Shown one piece after another: positions 10,397-22,269 of a DNA stretch of 64,000 bases (the stretch's first letter is position 1; each line of letters begins with the position of its first letter). The stretch comes from Tetragonia tetragonoides. Lineage: Eukaryota; Streptophyta; Magnoliopsida; Caryophyllales; Aizoaceae. The notes beneath the pieces are model-generated. The model was not told the origin of the DNA. It saw nothing but the letters and a program-made list of their open reading frames with translations, and made no database searches. The position numbers and the translations under genes are program-made. Location: positions 15,764,501 to 15,828,500 of the forward strand of contig CM076148.1 of assembly GCA_038025085.1 (NCBI GenBank). Direction: 5' to 3'.

Positions 10397-10514
10397 GGGT
10401 GCAACACGAGTACATCCCAGGAGGTCACCCATCCTAGTACTACTCCCGCCCAAGCACGCTTGACTGCGGAGTTCTGATGGGATCCGGTGCATTAGTGCTG
10501 CTTTGATCGCACCC
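10397..10514 (-). rRNA. 5S rRNA gene, copy 31
   Basis: Full length. C104A, A101T, A69G (IE), T53C, C14G and T12A. Confidence 0.96.
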
Positions 10515-10739
10515 ATCAATCTATTGCACACTATTAGTTTTAACCTTGTTCTTACAGCCATTTCTCATTTTTCGTTTGTCTCTTTTATTCGAAAATCAAC
10601 GGTTTCTACTTAAAACACAATACGTCTCCCGAAATCTTTTATACTAATGTTTTCTGATTCTAAACAACGTTTTAAATAAGGGTACATAAAAATAAAAATT
10701 TAATAAAATAAAAATTTAAAAAAATGAAGATTTAAAAAG

Positions 10740-10857
10740 GGATGCAACACGAGGACTTCCCAGAAGGTCACCAATCCTAGTACTACTCTCGCCCAAGCAC
10801 GCTTAACAGCGGAGTTCTGATGGGATCCGGTGCATTAGTGCTGGTATGATCGCACCC
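10740..10857 (-). rRNA. 5S rRNA gene, copy 32
   Basis: Full length. C116T, C94T, G85T and A50T. Confidence 0.97.
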
Positions 10858-11082
10858 ATCAATCTATTGCACAATATTTGTTTTAACCTTGTTCTTACAG
10901 CCATTTCTCACTTTTCGTGTGTCTCTTTTATTCGAAAATCAACGGTTTCTACTTAAAACACAACACGTCTCCCGAAATCTTTTATACTAGTGTTTTCTGA
11001 TTCTAAACAACGTTTTAAATAAGGGTACATAAAAATAAAAATTTAATAAAATAAAAATTTAAAAAAATGAAGATTTAAAAAG

Positions 11083-11200
11083 GGATGCAACACGAGGACT
11101 TCCCAGAAGGTCACCCATCCTAGTACTACTCTCGCCCAAGCGAGCTTAACTGCGGAGTTCTGATGGGATCCGGTGCATTAGTGCTGGTATGATCGCACCC
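11083..11200 (-). rRNA. 5S rRNA gene, copy 33
   Basis: Full length. C116T, C94T, and T59C with G58T in box A. Confidence 0.97.
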
Positions 11201-11425
11201 ATCAATCTATTGCACAATATTTTTTTTAACCTTGTTCTCACAGCCATTTCTCACTTTTCGTGTGTCTCTTTTATTCGAAAATCAATGGTTTCTACTTAAA
11301 ACACAACACGTCTCCCGAAATCTTTTATACTAGTGTTTTCTGATTCTAAACAACGTTTTAAATAAGGGTACATAAAAATAAAAATTTAATAAAATAAAAC
11401 TTTAAAAAAATCAAGATTTAAAAAG

Positions 11426-11543
11426 GGATGCAACCCGAGGACTTCCCAGAAGGTCACCCATCCTAGTACTACTCTCGCCCAAGCACGCTTAACTGCGGAG
11501 TTCTGATGGGATCCGGTGCATTAGTGCTGGTATGATCGCACCC
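11426..11543 (-). rRNA. 5S rRNA gene, copy 34
   Basis: Full length. C116T, T109G and C94T. Confidence 0.97.
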
Positions 11544-11764
11544 ATCAATCTATTGCACAATATTTGTTTTAACCTTGTTCTTACAGCCATTTCTCACTTT
11601 TCGTGTGTCTCTTTTATTCGAAAATCAACGGTTTCTACTTAAAACACAACACGTCTCCCGAAATCTTTTATACTAGTGTATTCTGATTCTAAACAGCGTT
11701 TTAAATAAGGCTACATAAAAATTAAAAAAATAAAAAAAATTCTAAAAAATGAAGATTTAAAAGA

Positions 11765-11882
11765 GGGTGCAACACGAGCACTTCCCAGGAGGTCACCCAT
11801 CCTAGTACTACTCTCGCCCAAGCACGCTTAACTGCGGAGTTCTGATGGGATCTGGTGCATTAGTGCTGGTATGATCGCACCC
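11765..11882 (-). rRNA. 5S rRNA gene, copy 35
   Basis: Full length. C104G, and G30A at a CpG. Confidence 0.97.
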
Positions 11883-12103
11883 ATCAATCTATTGCACAAT
11901 ATTTGTTTTAACCTTGTACTTACAGCCATTTCTCACTTTTCGTGTGTCTCTTTTATTCGAAAATCAACGGTTTCTACTTAAAACACAACACGTCTCCCGA
12001 AATCTTTTATACTAGTGTATTCTGATTCTAAACAGCGTTTTAAATAAGGCTACATAAAAATTAAAAAAATAAAAAAACTTCTAAAAAATGAAGATTTAAA
12101 AGA

Positions 12104-12221
12104 GGGTGCAACACGAGGACTTCCCAGGAGGTCACCCATCCTAGTACTACTCTCGCCCAAGCACGCTTAACTACGGAGTTCTGATGGGATCCGGTGCATT
12201 AGTGCTGGTATGATCGCACCC
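12104..12221 (-). rRNA. 5S rRNA gene, copy 36
   Basis: Full length. Single change C49T. Confidence 0.97.
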
Positions 12222-12446
12222 ATCAATCTATTGCACAATATTTGTTTTAACCTTGTTCTTACAGCCATTTCTCACTTTTCGTGTGTCTCTTTTATTCGAA
12301 AATCAACGGTTTCTACTTAAAACACAACACGTCTCCCTAAATCTTTTATACTAGTGTTTTCTGATTCTAAACAACGTTTTAAATAAGGGTACATAAAAAT
12401 AAAAATTTAATAAAATAAAACTTTAAAAAAATGAAGATTTAAAAAG

Positions 12447-12564
12447 GGATGCAACACGAGAACTTCCCAGAAGGTCACTCATCCTAGTACTACTCTCGCC
12501 CAAGCACGCTTAACTGCGGAGTTCTGATGGGATCCGGTGCATTAGTGCTGGTATGATCGCACCC
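12447..12564 (-). rRNA. 5S rRNA gene, copy 37
   Basis: Full length. C116T, C104T, C94T and G86A. Confidence 0.97.
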
Positions 12565-12784
12565 ATCAATCTATTGCACAATATTTGTTTTAACCTTGTT
12601 CTTACAGCCATTTCTCACTTTTCGTGTGTCTCTTTTTTTCGAAAATCAAGGTTTCTACTTAAAACACAACACGTCTCCCGAAATCTTTTATACTAGTGTT
12701 TTCTGATTCTAAACAACGTTTTAAATAAGGGTACATAAAAATTAAAAAAATAAAAAATATTCTAAAAAATGAATATTTAAAAGA

Positions 12785-12902
12785 GGGTGCAACACGAGGA
12801 CTTCCCAGGAGGTCACCCATCCTAGTACTACTCTCGCCCAAGCACGCTTCACTGCGGAGTTCTGATGGGATCCGGTGCATTAGTGCTGGTATGATCGCAC
12901 CC
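12785..12902 (-). rRNA. 5S rRNA gene, copy 38
   Basis: Full length. Single change T53G in box A. Confidence 0.97.
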
Positions 12903-13123
12903 ATCAATCTATTGCACAATATTTGTTTTAACCTTGTTCTTACAGCCATTTCTCACTTTTCGTGTGTCTCTTTTATTCGAAAATCAACGGTTTCTACTTA
13001 AAACACAACACGTCTCCCGAAATCTTTTATACTAGTGTTTTCTGATTCTAAACAGCGTTTTAAATAAGGGTACATAAAAATTAAAAAAATAAAAAAAAAT
13101 TCTAAAAAATGAAGATTTAAAAT

Positions 13124-13241
13124 AGGTGCAACACGAGGACTTCCCAGGAGGTCACCCATCCTAGTACTACTATCGCCCAAGCACGCTTAACTGCGGAGTT
13201 CTGATGGGATCCGGTGCATTAGTGCTGGTATGATCGCACCC
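13124..13241 (-). rRNA. 5S rRNA gene, copy 39
   Basis: Full length. C118T at the 3' terminal base and G70T in the IE. Confidence 0.96.
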
Positions 13242-13462
13242 ATCAATCTATTGCACAATATTTCCTTTAACCTTGTTCTTACAACCATTTCTCACTTTTC
13301 GTATGTGTCTTTTATTCGAAAATCAACGGTTTCTACTTAAAACACAACACGTCTCCCGAAATCTTTTATACTAGTGTATTCTGATTCTAAACAGCGTTTT
13401 AAATAAGGCTACATAAAAATTCAAAAAATAAAAAAAATTCTAAAAAATGAAGATTTAAAAGA

Positions 13463-13580
13463 GGGTGCAACACGAGGACTTCCCAGGAGGTCACCCATCC
13501 TAGTACTACTCTAGCCAAAGCACGCTTAACTGCGGAGTTGTGATGGGATCCGGTGCATTAGTGCTGGTATGATCGCACCC
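13463..13580 (-). rRNA. 5S rRNA gene, copy 40
   Basis: Full length. G68T, G64T and G41C; G68T and G64T are shared only with copy 41. Confidence 0.97.
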
Positions 13581-13801
13581 ATCAATCTATTGCACAATAT
13601 TTGTTTTAACCTTGTTCTTACAGCCATTTCTCACTTTTCGTGTGTCTCTTTTATTCGAAAATCAACGGTTTCTACTTAAAACACAACACGTCTCCCGAAA
13701 TCTTTTATACTAGTGTATTCTGATTCTAAACAGCGTTTTAAATAAGGGTACATAAAAATTCAAAAAATAAAAAAAATTCTAAAAAATGAAGATTTAAAAC
13801 A

Positions 13802-13919
13802 GGGTGCAACACGAGGACTTCCCAGGAGGTCACCCATCCTAGTACTACTCTAGCCAAAGCACGCTTAACTGCGGAGTTCTGATGGGATCCGGTGCATTAG
13901 TGCTGGTATGATCGCACCC
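13802..13919 (-). rRNA. 5S rRNA gene, copy 41
   Basis: Full length. G68T and G64T, a neighbour pair with copy 40 suggesting a one-unit duplication. Confidence 0.97.
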
Positions 13920-14142
13920 ATCAATCTATTGCACAATATTTGTTTTAACGTTGTTCTTACAGCCATTTCTCACTTTTCGTGTGTCTCTTTTATTCGAAAA
14001 TCAACGGTTTCTACTTAAAACACAACACGTCTCCCGAAATCTTTTATACTAGTGTTTTCTCAATGTAAACAACGTTTTAAATAAGGGTACATAAAAATAA
14101 AAAAAATAAAATAAAAATTTTAAAAAATGAAGATTTAAAAAG

Positions 14143-14260
14143 GGGTGCAACACGAGGACTTCCCAGGTGGTCACCCATTCTAGTACTACTCTCGCCCAAG
14201 CACGCTTAACTGCGGAGTTCTAATGGGATCCGGTGCATTAGTGCTGGTATGATCGCACCC
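14143..14260 (-). rRNA. 5S rRNA gene, copy 42
   Basis: Full length, first copy with the CCCC 3' end (extra C). T93A, G82A and C39T. Confidence 0.97.
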
Positions 14261-14481
14261 ATCAATCTATTGCACAATATTTGTTTTAACCTTGTTCTTA
14301 CAACCATTTCTCACTTTTCGTGTGTCTCTTTTATTCGAAAATCAACGGTTTCTACTTAAAACACAACACGTCTCCCGAAATCTTTTATACTAGTGTTTTC
14401 TGATTCTAAACAGCGTTTTAAATAAGGCTACATAAAAATTAAAAAAATAAAAAAAATTTAAAAAAATGAAGATTTAAAAAA

Positions 14482-14599
14482 GGGTGTAACACGAGTACTT
14501 CCCAGGAGGTCACCCATCGTAGTTATACTCTCACCCAAGCACGCTTAACTGCGGAGTTCTAATGGGATCCGGTGCATTAGTGCTGGTATGATCGCACCC
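14482..14599 (-). rRNA. 5S rRNA gene, copy 43 (diverged)
   Basis: Full length but has seven changes: G113A, C104A, G81C, T76A, G75T, C67T and C39T, hitting the IE and box C edge. Activity doubtful. Confidence 0.94.
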
Positions 14600-14810
14600 A
14601 TCAATCTATTGCACAATATTTGTTTTAACCTTGTTCTTACAACCATTTCTCACTTTTCGCGTGTCTCTTTTATTCGAAAATCAACGGTTTCTACTTAAAA
14701 CACAACACGTCTCCCGAAATCTTTTATACTAGTGTATTCTAATTTTAAACAGCGTTTTAAATAAGGCTACATAAAAATTAAAAAAATTAAAAAAATGAAA
14801 ATTTAAAAGA

Positions 14811-14928
14811 GGGTGCAACATGAGGACTTTGCAGGAGGTCACCCATCCTAATACTACTCTCGCCCAAGCACGCTTAACTGCGGAGTTCTGATGGGATCCG
14901 GTGCATTAGTGCTGGTATGATCGCACCC
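14811..14928 (-). rRNA. 5S rRNA gene, copy 44
   Basis: Full length. G108A, G99A, G98C and C78T. Left spacer shortened (329-bp unit). Confidence 0.96.
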
Positions 14929-15150
14929 ATCAATCTATTGCACAATATTTGTTTTAACCTTGTTCTTACAGCCATTTCTCACTTTTCGGGTGTCTCTTTT
15001 ATTCGAAAATCAACGGTTTCTACTTAAAACACAACACGTCTCCCGAAATCTTTTATACTAGTGTTATCTGATTCTAAACAATGTTTTAAATAAGGGTACA
15101 TAAAAATAAAAAAAATAAAATAAAAATTTTAAAAAATAAAGTATAAAAAG

Positions 15151-15268
15151 GGGTGCAACACGAGGACTTCCCAGGAGGTCACCCATCCTAGTACTACTCT
15201 CGCCCAAGCACGCTTAACTGCAGAGTTCTAATGGGATCCGGTGCATTAGTGCTGGTATGATCGCACCC
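15151..15268 (-). rRNA. 5S rRNA gene, copy 45
   Basis: Full length with extra 3' C. C47T (CpG) and C39T. Confidence 0.97.
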
Positions 15269-15490
15269 ATCAATCTATTGCACAATATTTGTTTTAACCT
15301 TGTTCTTACAGCCATTTCTCACTTTTCGTGTGTCTCTTTTATTCGAAAATCAACGGTTTCTACTTAAAACACAACACGTCTCCCGAAATCTTTTATACTA
15401 GTGTTTTCTGATTCTAAACAGCGTTTTAAATAAGGCTACATAAAAATTAAAAAAATAAAAAAAAATTTAAAAAAATGAAGATTTAAGAAA

Positions 15491-15608
15491 GGGTGCAACA
15501 CGTGGACTTCCCAGGAGGTCACCCATCCTAGTACTACTCTCGCCCAAGCACGCTTAACTGCGGAGTTCTGATGGGATCCGGTGCATTAGGGCTGGTATGA
15601 TCGCACCC
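15491..15608 (-). rRNA. 5S rRNA gene, copy 46
   Basis: Full length. T106A and A19C. Confidence 0.97.
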
Positions 15609-15830
15609 ATCATTCTATTGCACAATATTTGTTTTAACCTTGTTCTTACAGCCATTTCTCACTTTTCGGGTGTCTCTTTTATTTGAAAATCAACGGTTTC
15701 TACTTAAAACACAACACGTCTCCCGAAATCTTTTATACTAGTGTTTTCTGATTTTAAACAACGTTTTAAATAAGGTACATAAAAATAAAAAAAATAAAAT
15801 AAAAATTTAAAAAAATGAAGATTTAAAAAG

Positions 15831-15948
15831 GGATGCAACACGAGGACTTCCCAGGAGATTACCCATCCTAGTACTACTCTCGCCCAAGCACGCTTGACTG
15901 CGGAGTTCTGATGGGATCCGGTGCATTAGTGCTGGTATGATCGCACCC
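15831..15948 (-). rRNA. 5S rRNA gene, copy 47
   Basis: Full length. C116T, C91T and G89A in box C, and T53C in box A. Confidence 0.96.
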
Positions 15949-16170
15949 ATCAATCTATTGCACAATATTTGTTTTAACCTTGTACTTACAGCCATTTCTC
16001 ACTTTTCGTGTGTCTCTTTTATTCGAAAATCAACGGTTTCTTCTTAAAACACAACATGTCTCTCGAAATCTTTTATACTAGTGTATTCTAATTTTAAACA
16101 GCGTTTTAAATAAGGCTACATAAAAATTAAAAAAATAAAAAAAAATTTAAAAAAATGAAGATTTAAAAGA

Positions 16171-16288
16171 GGGTGCAACACGAGGACTTCCCAGGAGGTC
16201 ACCCATCCTAGTACTACTCTCGCCCAAGCACGCTTAACTGCGGAGTTCTGATGGGATCCGGTGCATTAGTGCAGCTATGATCGCACCC
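16171..16288 (-). rRNA. 5S rRNA gene, copy 48
   Basis: Full length. A16T and C14G. Confidence 0.97.
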
Positions 16289-16499
16289 ATCAATCTATTG
16301 CACAATATTTGTTTTAACCTTGTTCTTACAGCCATTTCTCACTTTTCGTGTGTCTCTTTTATTCGAAAATCAACGGTTTCTATTTAAAACACAACACGTC
16401 TACCGAAATCTTTTATACTAGTGTTTTCTGATTCTAAACAGCATTTTAAATAAGGCTACATAAAAATTAAAAAAATTTAAAAAATGAAGATTTAAAAAA

Positions 16500-16617
16500 G
16501 GGTGCAACAAGAAGACTTCCCAGGAGGTCACCCATCCTAGTACTACTCTCGCTCAAGCACGCTTAACTGCGGAGTTCTGATGGGATCCGGTGCACTAGTG
16601 CTGGTATGATCGCACCC
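16500..16617 (-). rRNA. 5S rRNA gene, copy 49
   Basis: Full length. G108T, C105T, G65A and A23G. Short 329-bp unit. Confidence 0.96.
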
Positions 16618-16838
16618 ATCTATCTATTGCAGAATATTTGTTTTAACCTTGTTCTTACAGCCATTTCTCACTTTTCGTGTGTCTCTTTTATTCGAAAATC
16701 AACGGTTTCTACTTAAAACACAACACGTCTCCCGAAATCTTTTATAGTAGTGTTTTCTGATTCTAAACAGCGTTTTAAATAAGGCTACATAAAAATTAAA
16801 ACAATAAAAAAAATTTTAAAATATAAAGATTTAAAAAA

Positions 16839-16956
16839 GGGTGCAACACGAGGACTTCCCAGGAGGTCACCCATCCTAGTACTACTCTCACCCACGCACG
16901 CTTAACTGCGGAGTTCTGATGGGATCCGGTGCATTAGTGCTGGTATGATCGCACCC
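16839..16956 (-). rRNA. 5S rRNA gene, copy 50
   Basis: Full length. C67T in the IE and T62G in box A. Confidence 0.97.
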
Positions 16957-17169
16957 ATCAAACTATTGCACAATATTTGTTTTAACCTTGTTCCTACAGT
17001 CATTTCTCACTTTTCGTGTGTCTCTTTTATTCGAAAATCAACGGTTTGTACTTAAAACACAACACGTCTCCCGAAATCTTTTATACTAGTGTTTTCTGAT
17101 TCTAAACAGCGTTTTAAATAAGGCTACATAAAAATAAAAAAACATTTAAAAAAAATGAAGTACAAAAAG

Positions 17170-17287
17170 GGGTGCAACACGAGGACTTCCCAGGAGGTCA
17201 CCCATCCTAGTACTACTCTCGCCCAAGCACGCTTAACTGTGGAGTTCTGATGGGATCCGGTGCATTAGTGCTGGTATGATCGCACCC
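17170..17287 (-). rRNA. 5S rRNA gene, copy 51
   Basis: Full length with extra 3' C. G48A. Earliest copy with the short CATTT-type 3' flank (331-bp unit) and with GG instead of GC at -13/-12. Confidence 0.96.
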
Positions 17288-17508
17288 ATCAATCTTTTCC
17301 ACAATATTTGTTTTAACCTTGTTCTTACAGCCATTTCTCACTTTTCGTGTGTCTCTTTTATTCGAAAATCAACGCTTTCTACTTAAAACACAACACGTCT
17401 CCCGAAATCTTTTATACTAGTGTTTTCTGATTCTAAACAGCGTTTTAAATAAGGCTACACAAAAATTAAAAAAATAAAAAAAATTTAAAAAAATGAAGAT
17501 TTAAAAAA

Positions 17509-17626
17509 GGGTGCAACACGAGGACTTCCCAGGAGGTCACCCGTCCTAGTACTACTCTCACCCACGCACGATTAACTGCGGAGTTCTGATGGGATCCGGT
17601 GCACTAGTGCTGGTATGATCGCACCC
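17509..17626 (-). rRNA. 5S rRNA gene, copy 52
   Basis: Full length. T84C, C67T, T62G, G56T and A23G. Same haplotype as copy 61, 3062 bp away. Confidence 0.95.
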
Positions 17627-17847
17627 ATCAATCTATTGCAGAATATTTGTGTTAACCTTGATCTTACAGCCATTTCTCACTTTTCGGGTGTCTCTTTTAT
17701 TTGAAAATCAACGGTTTCTACTTAGAACACAACACGTCTCCCGAAATCTTTTATACTAGTGTTTTCTGATTTTAAACAACGTTTTCAATAAGGTACATAA
17801 AAATAAAAAAAATAAAATAAAAATTAAAAAAATGAAGATTTAAAAAG

Positions 17848-17964
17848 GGATGCAACACGAGGACTTCCCAGGAGGTCACCCATCCTAGATTTCTCTCGCC
17901 CAAGCACGCTTAACTGCGGAGTTCTGATGGGATCCGGTGCATTAGTGCTGATATGATCGAACCC
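17848..17964 (-). pseudogene. 5S rRNA copy 53, 1-nt deletion beside IE
   Basis: 117 nt. One base is missing and two are changed in positions about 69-78 (plus strand CTAGATTTCTC). Also C116T, C14T and G5T. The lesion lies at the IE; probably inactive. Shared with copy 62. Confidence 0.85.
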
Positions 17965-18187
17965 ATCAATCTATTGCACAATATTTGTTTTAACCTTGTT
18001 CTTACAGCCATTTCTCACTTTTCGTGTGTCTCTTTTATTCGAAAATCAACGGTTTCTACTTAAAACACAACACGTCTCCCGAAATCTTTTATACTAGTGT
18101 TTTCTGATTCTTAACAACATTTTAAATAATGGTACATAAAAATAAAAAAAATAAAATAAAAATTTAAAAAAATGAAGATTTGAAAAG

Positions 18188-18305
18188 GGATGCAACACGA
18201 GGACTTCCCAGGAGGTCTCCCATCCTAGTACTACTCTCGCCCAAGCACGCTTAGCTGCGGAGTTCTGATGGGCTCCGGTGCATTAGTGCTGGTATGATCG
18301 CACCC
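18188..18305 (-). rRNA. 5S rRNA gene, copy 54
   Basis: Full length. C116T, T88A, T52C and T33G. Confidence 0.96.
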
Positions 18306-18528
18306 ATCAATCTATTGCACAATTTTTGTTTTAACCTTGTTCTTACAGCCATTTCTCACTTTTCGTGTGTCTCTTTTATTCGAAAATCAATGGTTTATAC
18401 TTAAAACACAACACGTCTCCCGAAATCTTTTATACTAGTGTTTTCTGATTCTAAACAACGTTTTAAATAAGGGTACATAAAAATAAAAAAAATAAAATAA
18501 AAATTTAAAAAAATGAAGATTTAAAAAG

Positions 18529-18646
18529 GGATGCAACACGAGGACTTCCCAAGAGGTCACCCATCCTAGTACTACTCTCGCCCAAGCACGCTTAGCTGCG
18601 GAGTTCTGATGGGATCCGGTGCATTAGTGCTGGTATGATCGCACCC
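18529..18646 (-). rRNA. 5S rRNA gene, copy 55
   Basis: Full length. C116T, C95T and T52C, a haplotype repeated in copies 64, 71, 72 and 80. Confidence 0.97.
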
Positions 18647-18867
18647 ATCAATCTATTGCACAATATTTGTTTTAACCTTGTTCTTACAGCCATTTCTCAC
18701 TTTTCGTGTGTCTCTTTTATTCGAAAATCAACGGTTTCTAGTTAAAACACAACACGTCTCCCGAAATCTTTTATACTAGTGTATTCTGATTCTAAACAGC
18801 GTTTTAAATAAGGCTACATAAAAATTAAAAAAATAAAAAAAATTCTAAAAAATGAAGATTTAAAAGA

Positions 18868-18985
18868 GGGTGCAACACGAGGACTTCCCAGGAGGTCACC
18901 CATCCTAGTACTACTCTTGCCCAAGCACGCTTAACTGCGGAGTTTTGATGGGATCCGGTGCATTAGTGCTGGTATGATCGCACCC
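18868..18985 (-). rRNA. 5S rRNA gene, copy 56
   Basis: Full length. G68A (CpG) and G41A. Confidence 0.97.
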
Positions 18986-19206
18986 ATCAATCTGTTGCAC
19001 ATTATTTGTTTTAACCTTGTTCTTACAGCCATTTCTCACTTTTCGTGTGTCTCTTTTATTCGAAAATCAACGGTTTCTACTTAAAACACAACACGTCTCC
19101 AGAAATCTTTTATACTAGTGTTTTCTGATTCTAAACAGCGTTTTAAATAAGGCTATATAAAAATTAAAAAAATAAAATAAAATTTAAAAAAATAAAGATT
19201 TAAAAA

Positions 19207-19324
19207 GGGTGCGACACGAGGACTTCCCAGGAGGTCACCCATCCTAGTACTACTCTCACCCAAGCACGCTTCACTGCGGAGTTCTGATGGGATCCGGTGC
19301 ATTAGTGCTACTATGATCGCACCC
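19207..19324 (-). rRNA. 5S rRNA gene, copy 57
   Basis: Full length. T112C, C67T, T53G, C15T and C14G; kin of copies 67 and 77. Confidence 0.96.
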
Positions 19325-19549
19325 ATCAATCTATTGCACAATATTTGTTTTAACCTTGTTGTTACAGCCATTTCTCACTTTTCGGGTGTCTCTTTTATTT
19401 GAAAATCAACGGTTTCTACTTAAAACACAACACGTCTCCCGAAATCTTTTATACTAGTGTTTTCTGATTCTAAACAACATTTTAAATAAGGGTACATAAA
19501 AATAAAAAAAAAATAAAATAAAAATTTAAAAAAATAAAGATTTAAAAAG

Positions 19550-19667
19550 GGATGCAACACGAGGACTTCCCAGGAGGTCACCCATCCTAGTACTACTCTC
19601 GCCCAAGCACGCTTAGCTGCGGAGTTCTGATGGGATCCGGTGCATTAGTGCTGGTATGATCGCACCC
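19550..19667 (-). rRNA. 5S rRNA gene, copy 58
   Basis: Full length. C116T and T52C. Confidence 0.97.
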
Positions 19668-19889
19668 ATCAATCTATTGCACAATATTTGTTTTAACCTT
19701 GTTCTTACAGCCATTTCTCACTTTTCGTGTGTTTCTTTTATTCGAAAATCAACGGTTTCTTCTTAAAACACAACACGTCTCCCGAAATCTTTTATACTAG
19801 TGTATTCTAATTTTAAACAGCGTTTTAAATAAGGCTACATAAAAATTAAAAAAATAAAAAAAAAATTAAAAAAATGAAGATTTAAAAGA

Positions 19890-20007
19890 GGGTGCAACAC
19901 GAGGACTTCCCAGGAGGTCACCCATCCTAGTACTACTCTCGCCCAAGCACGCTTCACTGCGGAGTTCTGATGGGATCCGGTGCATTAGTGCTACTATGAT
20001 CGCACCC
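19890..20007 (-). rRNA. 5S rRNA gene, copy 59
   Basis: Full length. T53G, C15T and C14G. Confidence 0.97.
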
Positions 20008-20232
20008 ATCAATCTATTGCACAATATTTGTTTTAACCTTGTTCTTACAGCCATTTCTCACTTTTCGGGTGTCTCTTTTATTTGAAAATCAACGGTTTCT
20101 ACTTAAAACACAACACGTCTCCCGAAATCTTTTATACTAGTGTTTTCTGATTCTAAACAACATTTTAAATAAGGGTACATAAAAATAAAAAAAAAATAAA
20201 ATAAAAATTTTAAAAAATAAAGATTTAAAAAG

Positions 20233-20350
20233 GGATGCAACACGAGGACTTCCCAGGAGGTCACCCATCCTAGTACTACTCTCGCCCAAGCACGCTTAGC
20301 TGCGGAGTTCTGATAGGATCCGGTGCACTAGTGCTGGTATGATCGCACCC
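20233..20350 (-). rRNA. 5S rRNA gene, copy 60
   Basis: Full length. C116T, T52C, C36T and A23G. Confidence 0.97.
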
Positions 20351-20570
20351 ATCAATCTTTTGCAGAATATTTGTTTTAACCTTGTTCTTACAGCCATTTC
20401 TCACTTTTCGTGTGTCTCTTTTATTCGAAAATCAACGGTTTCTACTTAAAACACAACACGTCTCCCGAAATCTTTTATACTAGTGTTTTCTGATTCTAAA
20501 CAGCGTTTTAAATAAGGCTACACAAAAATTAAAAAAATAAAAAAATTTAAAAAAATGAAGATTTAGAAAA

Positions 20571-20688
20571 GGGTGCAACACGAGGACTTCCCAGGAGGTC
20601 ACCCGTCCTAGTACTACTCTCACCCACGCACGATTAACTGCGGAGTTCTGATGGGATCCGGTGCACTAGTGCTGGTATGATCGCACCC
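20571..20688 (-). rRNA. 5S rRNA gene, copy 61
   Basis: Full length. T84C, C67T, T62G, G56T and A23G, matching copy 52. Confidence 0.95.
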
Positions 20689-20910
20689 ATCAATCTATTG
20701 CAGAATATTTGTGTTAACCTTGATCTTACAGCCATTTCTCACTTTTCGGGTGTCTCTTTTATTTGAAAATCAACGGTTTCTACTTAGAACACAACACGTC
20801 TCCCAAAATCTTTTATACTAGTGTTTTCTGATTTTAAACAACGTTTTTAATAAGGTACATAAAAATAAAAAAAATAAAATAAAAATTTAAAAAAATGAAG
20901 ATTTAAAAAG

Positions 20911-21027
20911 GGATGCAACACGAGGACTTCCCAGGAGGTCACCCATCCTAGATTTCTCTCGCCCAAGCACGCTTAACTGCGGAGTTCTGATGGGATCCGG
21001 TGCATTAGTGCTGATATGATCGAACCC
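20911..21027 (-). pseudogene. 5S rRNA copy 62, 1-nt deletion beside IE
   Basis: 117 nt with the same lesion as copy 53 (deletion plus substitutions at about 69-78, C116T, C14T, G5T). The defect was copied by the 3.06-kb block duplication rather than arising twice. Confidence 0.85.
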
Positions 21028-21250
21028 ATCAATCTATTGCACAATATTTGTTTTAACCTTGTTCTTACAGCCATTTCTCACTTTTCGTGTGTCTCTTTTA
21101 TTCGAAAATCAACGGTTTCTACTTAAAACACAACACGTCTCCCGAAATCTTTTATACTAGTGTTTTCTGATTCTTAACAACATTTTAAATAATGGTACAT
21201 AAAAATAAAAAAAATAAAATAAAAATTTAAAAGAATGGAGATTTGAAAAG

Positions 21251-21368
21251 GGATGCAACACGAGGACTTCCCAGGAGGTCACCCATCCTAGTACTACTCT
21301 CGCCCAAGCACGCTTAGCTGCGGAGTTCTGATGGGCTCCGGTGCATTAGTGCTGGTATGATCGCACCC
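21251..21368 (-). rRNA. 5S rRNA gene, copy 63
   Basis: Full length. C116T, T52C and T33G; lacks the T88A of its partner copy 54. Confidence 0.96.
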
Positions 21369-21591
21369 ATCAATCTATTGCACAATTTTTGTTTTAACCT
21401 TGTTCTTACAGCCATTTCTCACTTTTCGTGTGTCTCTTTTATTCGAAAATCAACGGTTTATACTTAAAACACAACACGTCTCCCGAAATCTTTTATACTA
21501 GTGTTTTCTGATTCTAAACAACGTTTTAAATAAGGGTACATAAAAATAAAAAAAATAAAATAAAAATTTAAAAAAATGAAGATTTAAAAAG

Positions 21592-21709
21592 GGATGCAAC
21601 ACGAGGACTTCCCAAGAGGTCACCCATCCTAGTACTACTCTCGCCCAAGCACGCTTAGCTGCGGAGTTCTGATGGGATCCGGTGCATTAGTGCTGGTATG
21701 ATCGCACCC
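21592..21709 (-). rRNA. 5S rRNA gene, copy 64
   Basis: Full length. C116T, C95T and T52C; partner of copy 55. Confidence 0.97.
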
Positions 21710-21930
21710 ATCAATCTATTGCACAATATTTGTTTTAACCTTGTTCTTACAGCCATTTCTCACTTTTCGTGTGTCTCTTTTATTCGAAAATCAACGGTTT
21801 CTAGTTAAAACACAACACGTCTCCCGAAATCTTTTATACTAGTGTATTCTGATTCTAAACAGCGTTTTAAATAAGGCTACATAAAAATTAAAAAAATAAA
21901 AAAAATTCTAAAAAATGAAGATTTAAAAGA

Positions 21931-22048
21931 GGGTGCAACACGAGGACTTCCCAGGAGGTCACCCATCCTAGTACTACTCTCGCCCAAGCACGCTTAACTG
22001 CGGAGTTCTGATGGGATCCGGTGCATTAGTGCTGGTATGATCGCACCC
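21931..22048 (-). rRNA. 5S rRNA gene, copy 65
   Basis: Identical to the reference copy. Confidence 0.98.
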
Positions 22049-22269
22049 ATCAATCTATTGCACAATATTTGTTTTAACCTTGTTCTTACAGCCATTTCTC
22101 ACTCTTCGTGTGTCTCTTTTATTCGAAAATCAACGGTTTCTACTTAAAACACAACACGTCTCCCAAAATCTTTTATACTAGTGTTTTCTGATTCTAAACA
22201 GCATTTTAAATAAGGCTACATAAAAATTAAAAAAATAAAATAAAATTTAAAAAATAAAGATTTAAAAAA

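Larger units (their letters stand above)
17480..21950. repeat. four-unit block duplicated at about 3063 bp
   Basis: Copies 52-55 and 61-64 share offset 3062-3063, the one-base deletion of copies 53 and 62, T33G, and spacer marks GTGTTAACCTTGATC and CAATTTTTG. The match fades near copies 56 and 65. Confidence 0.9.
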
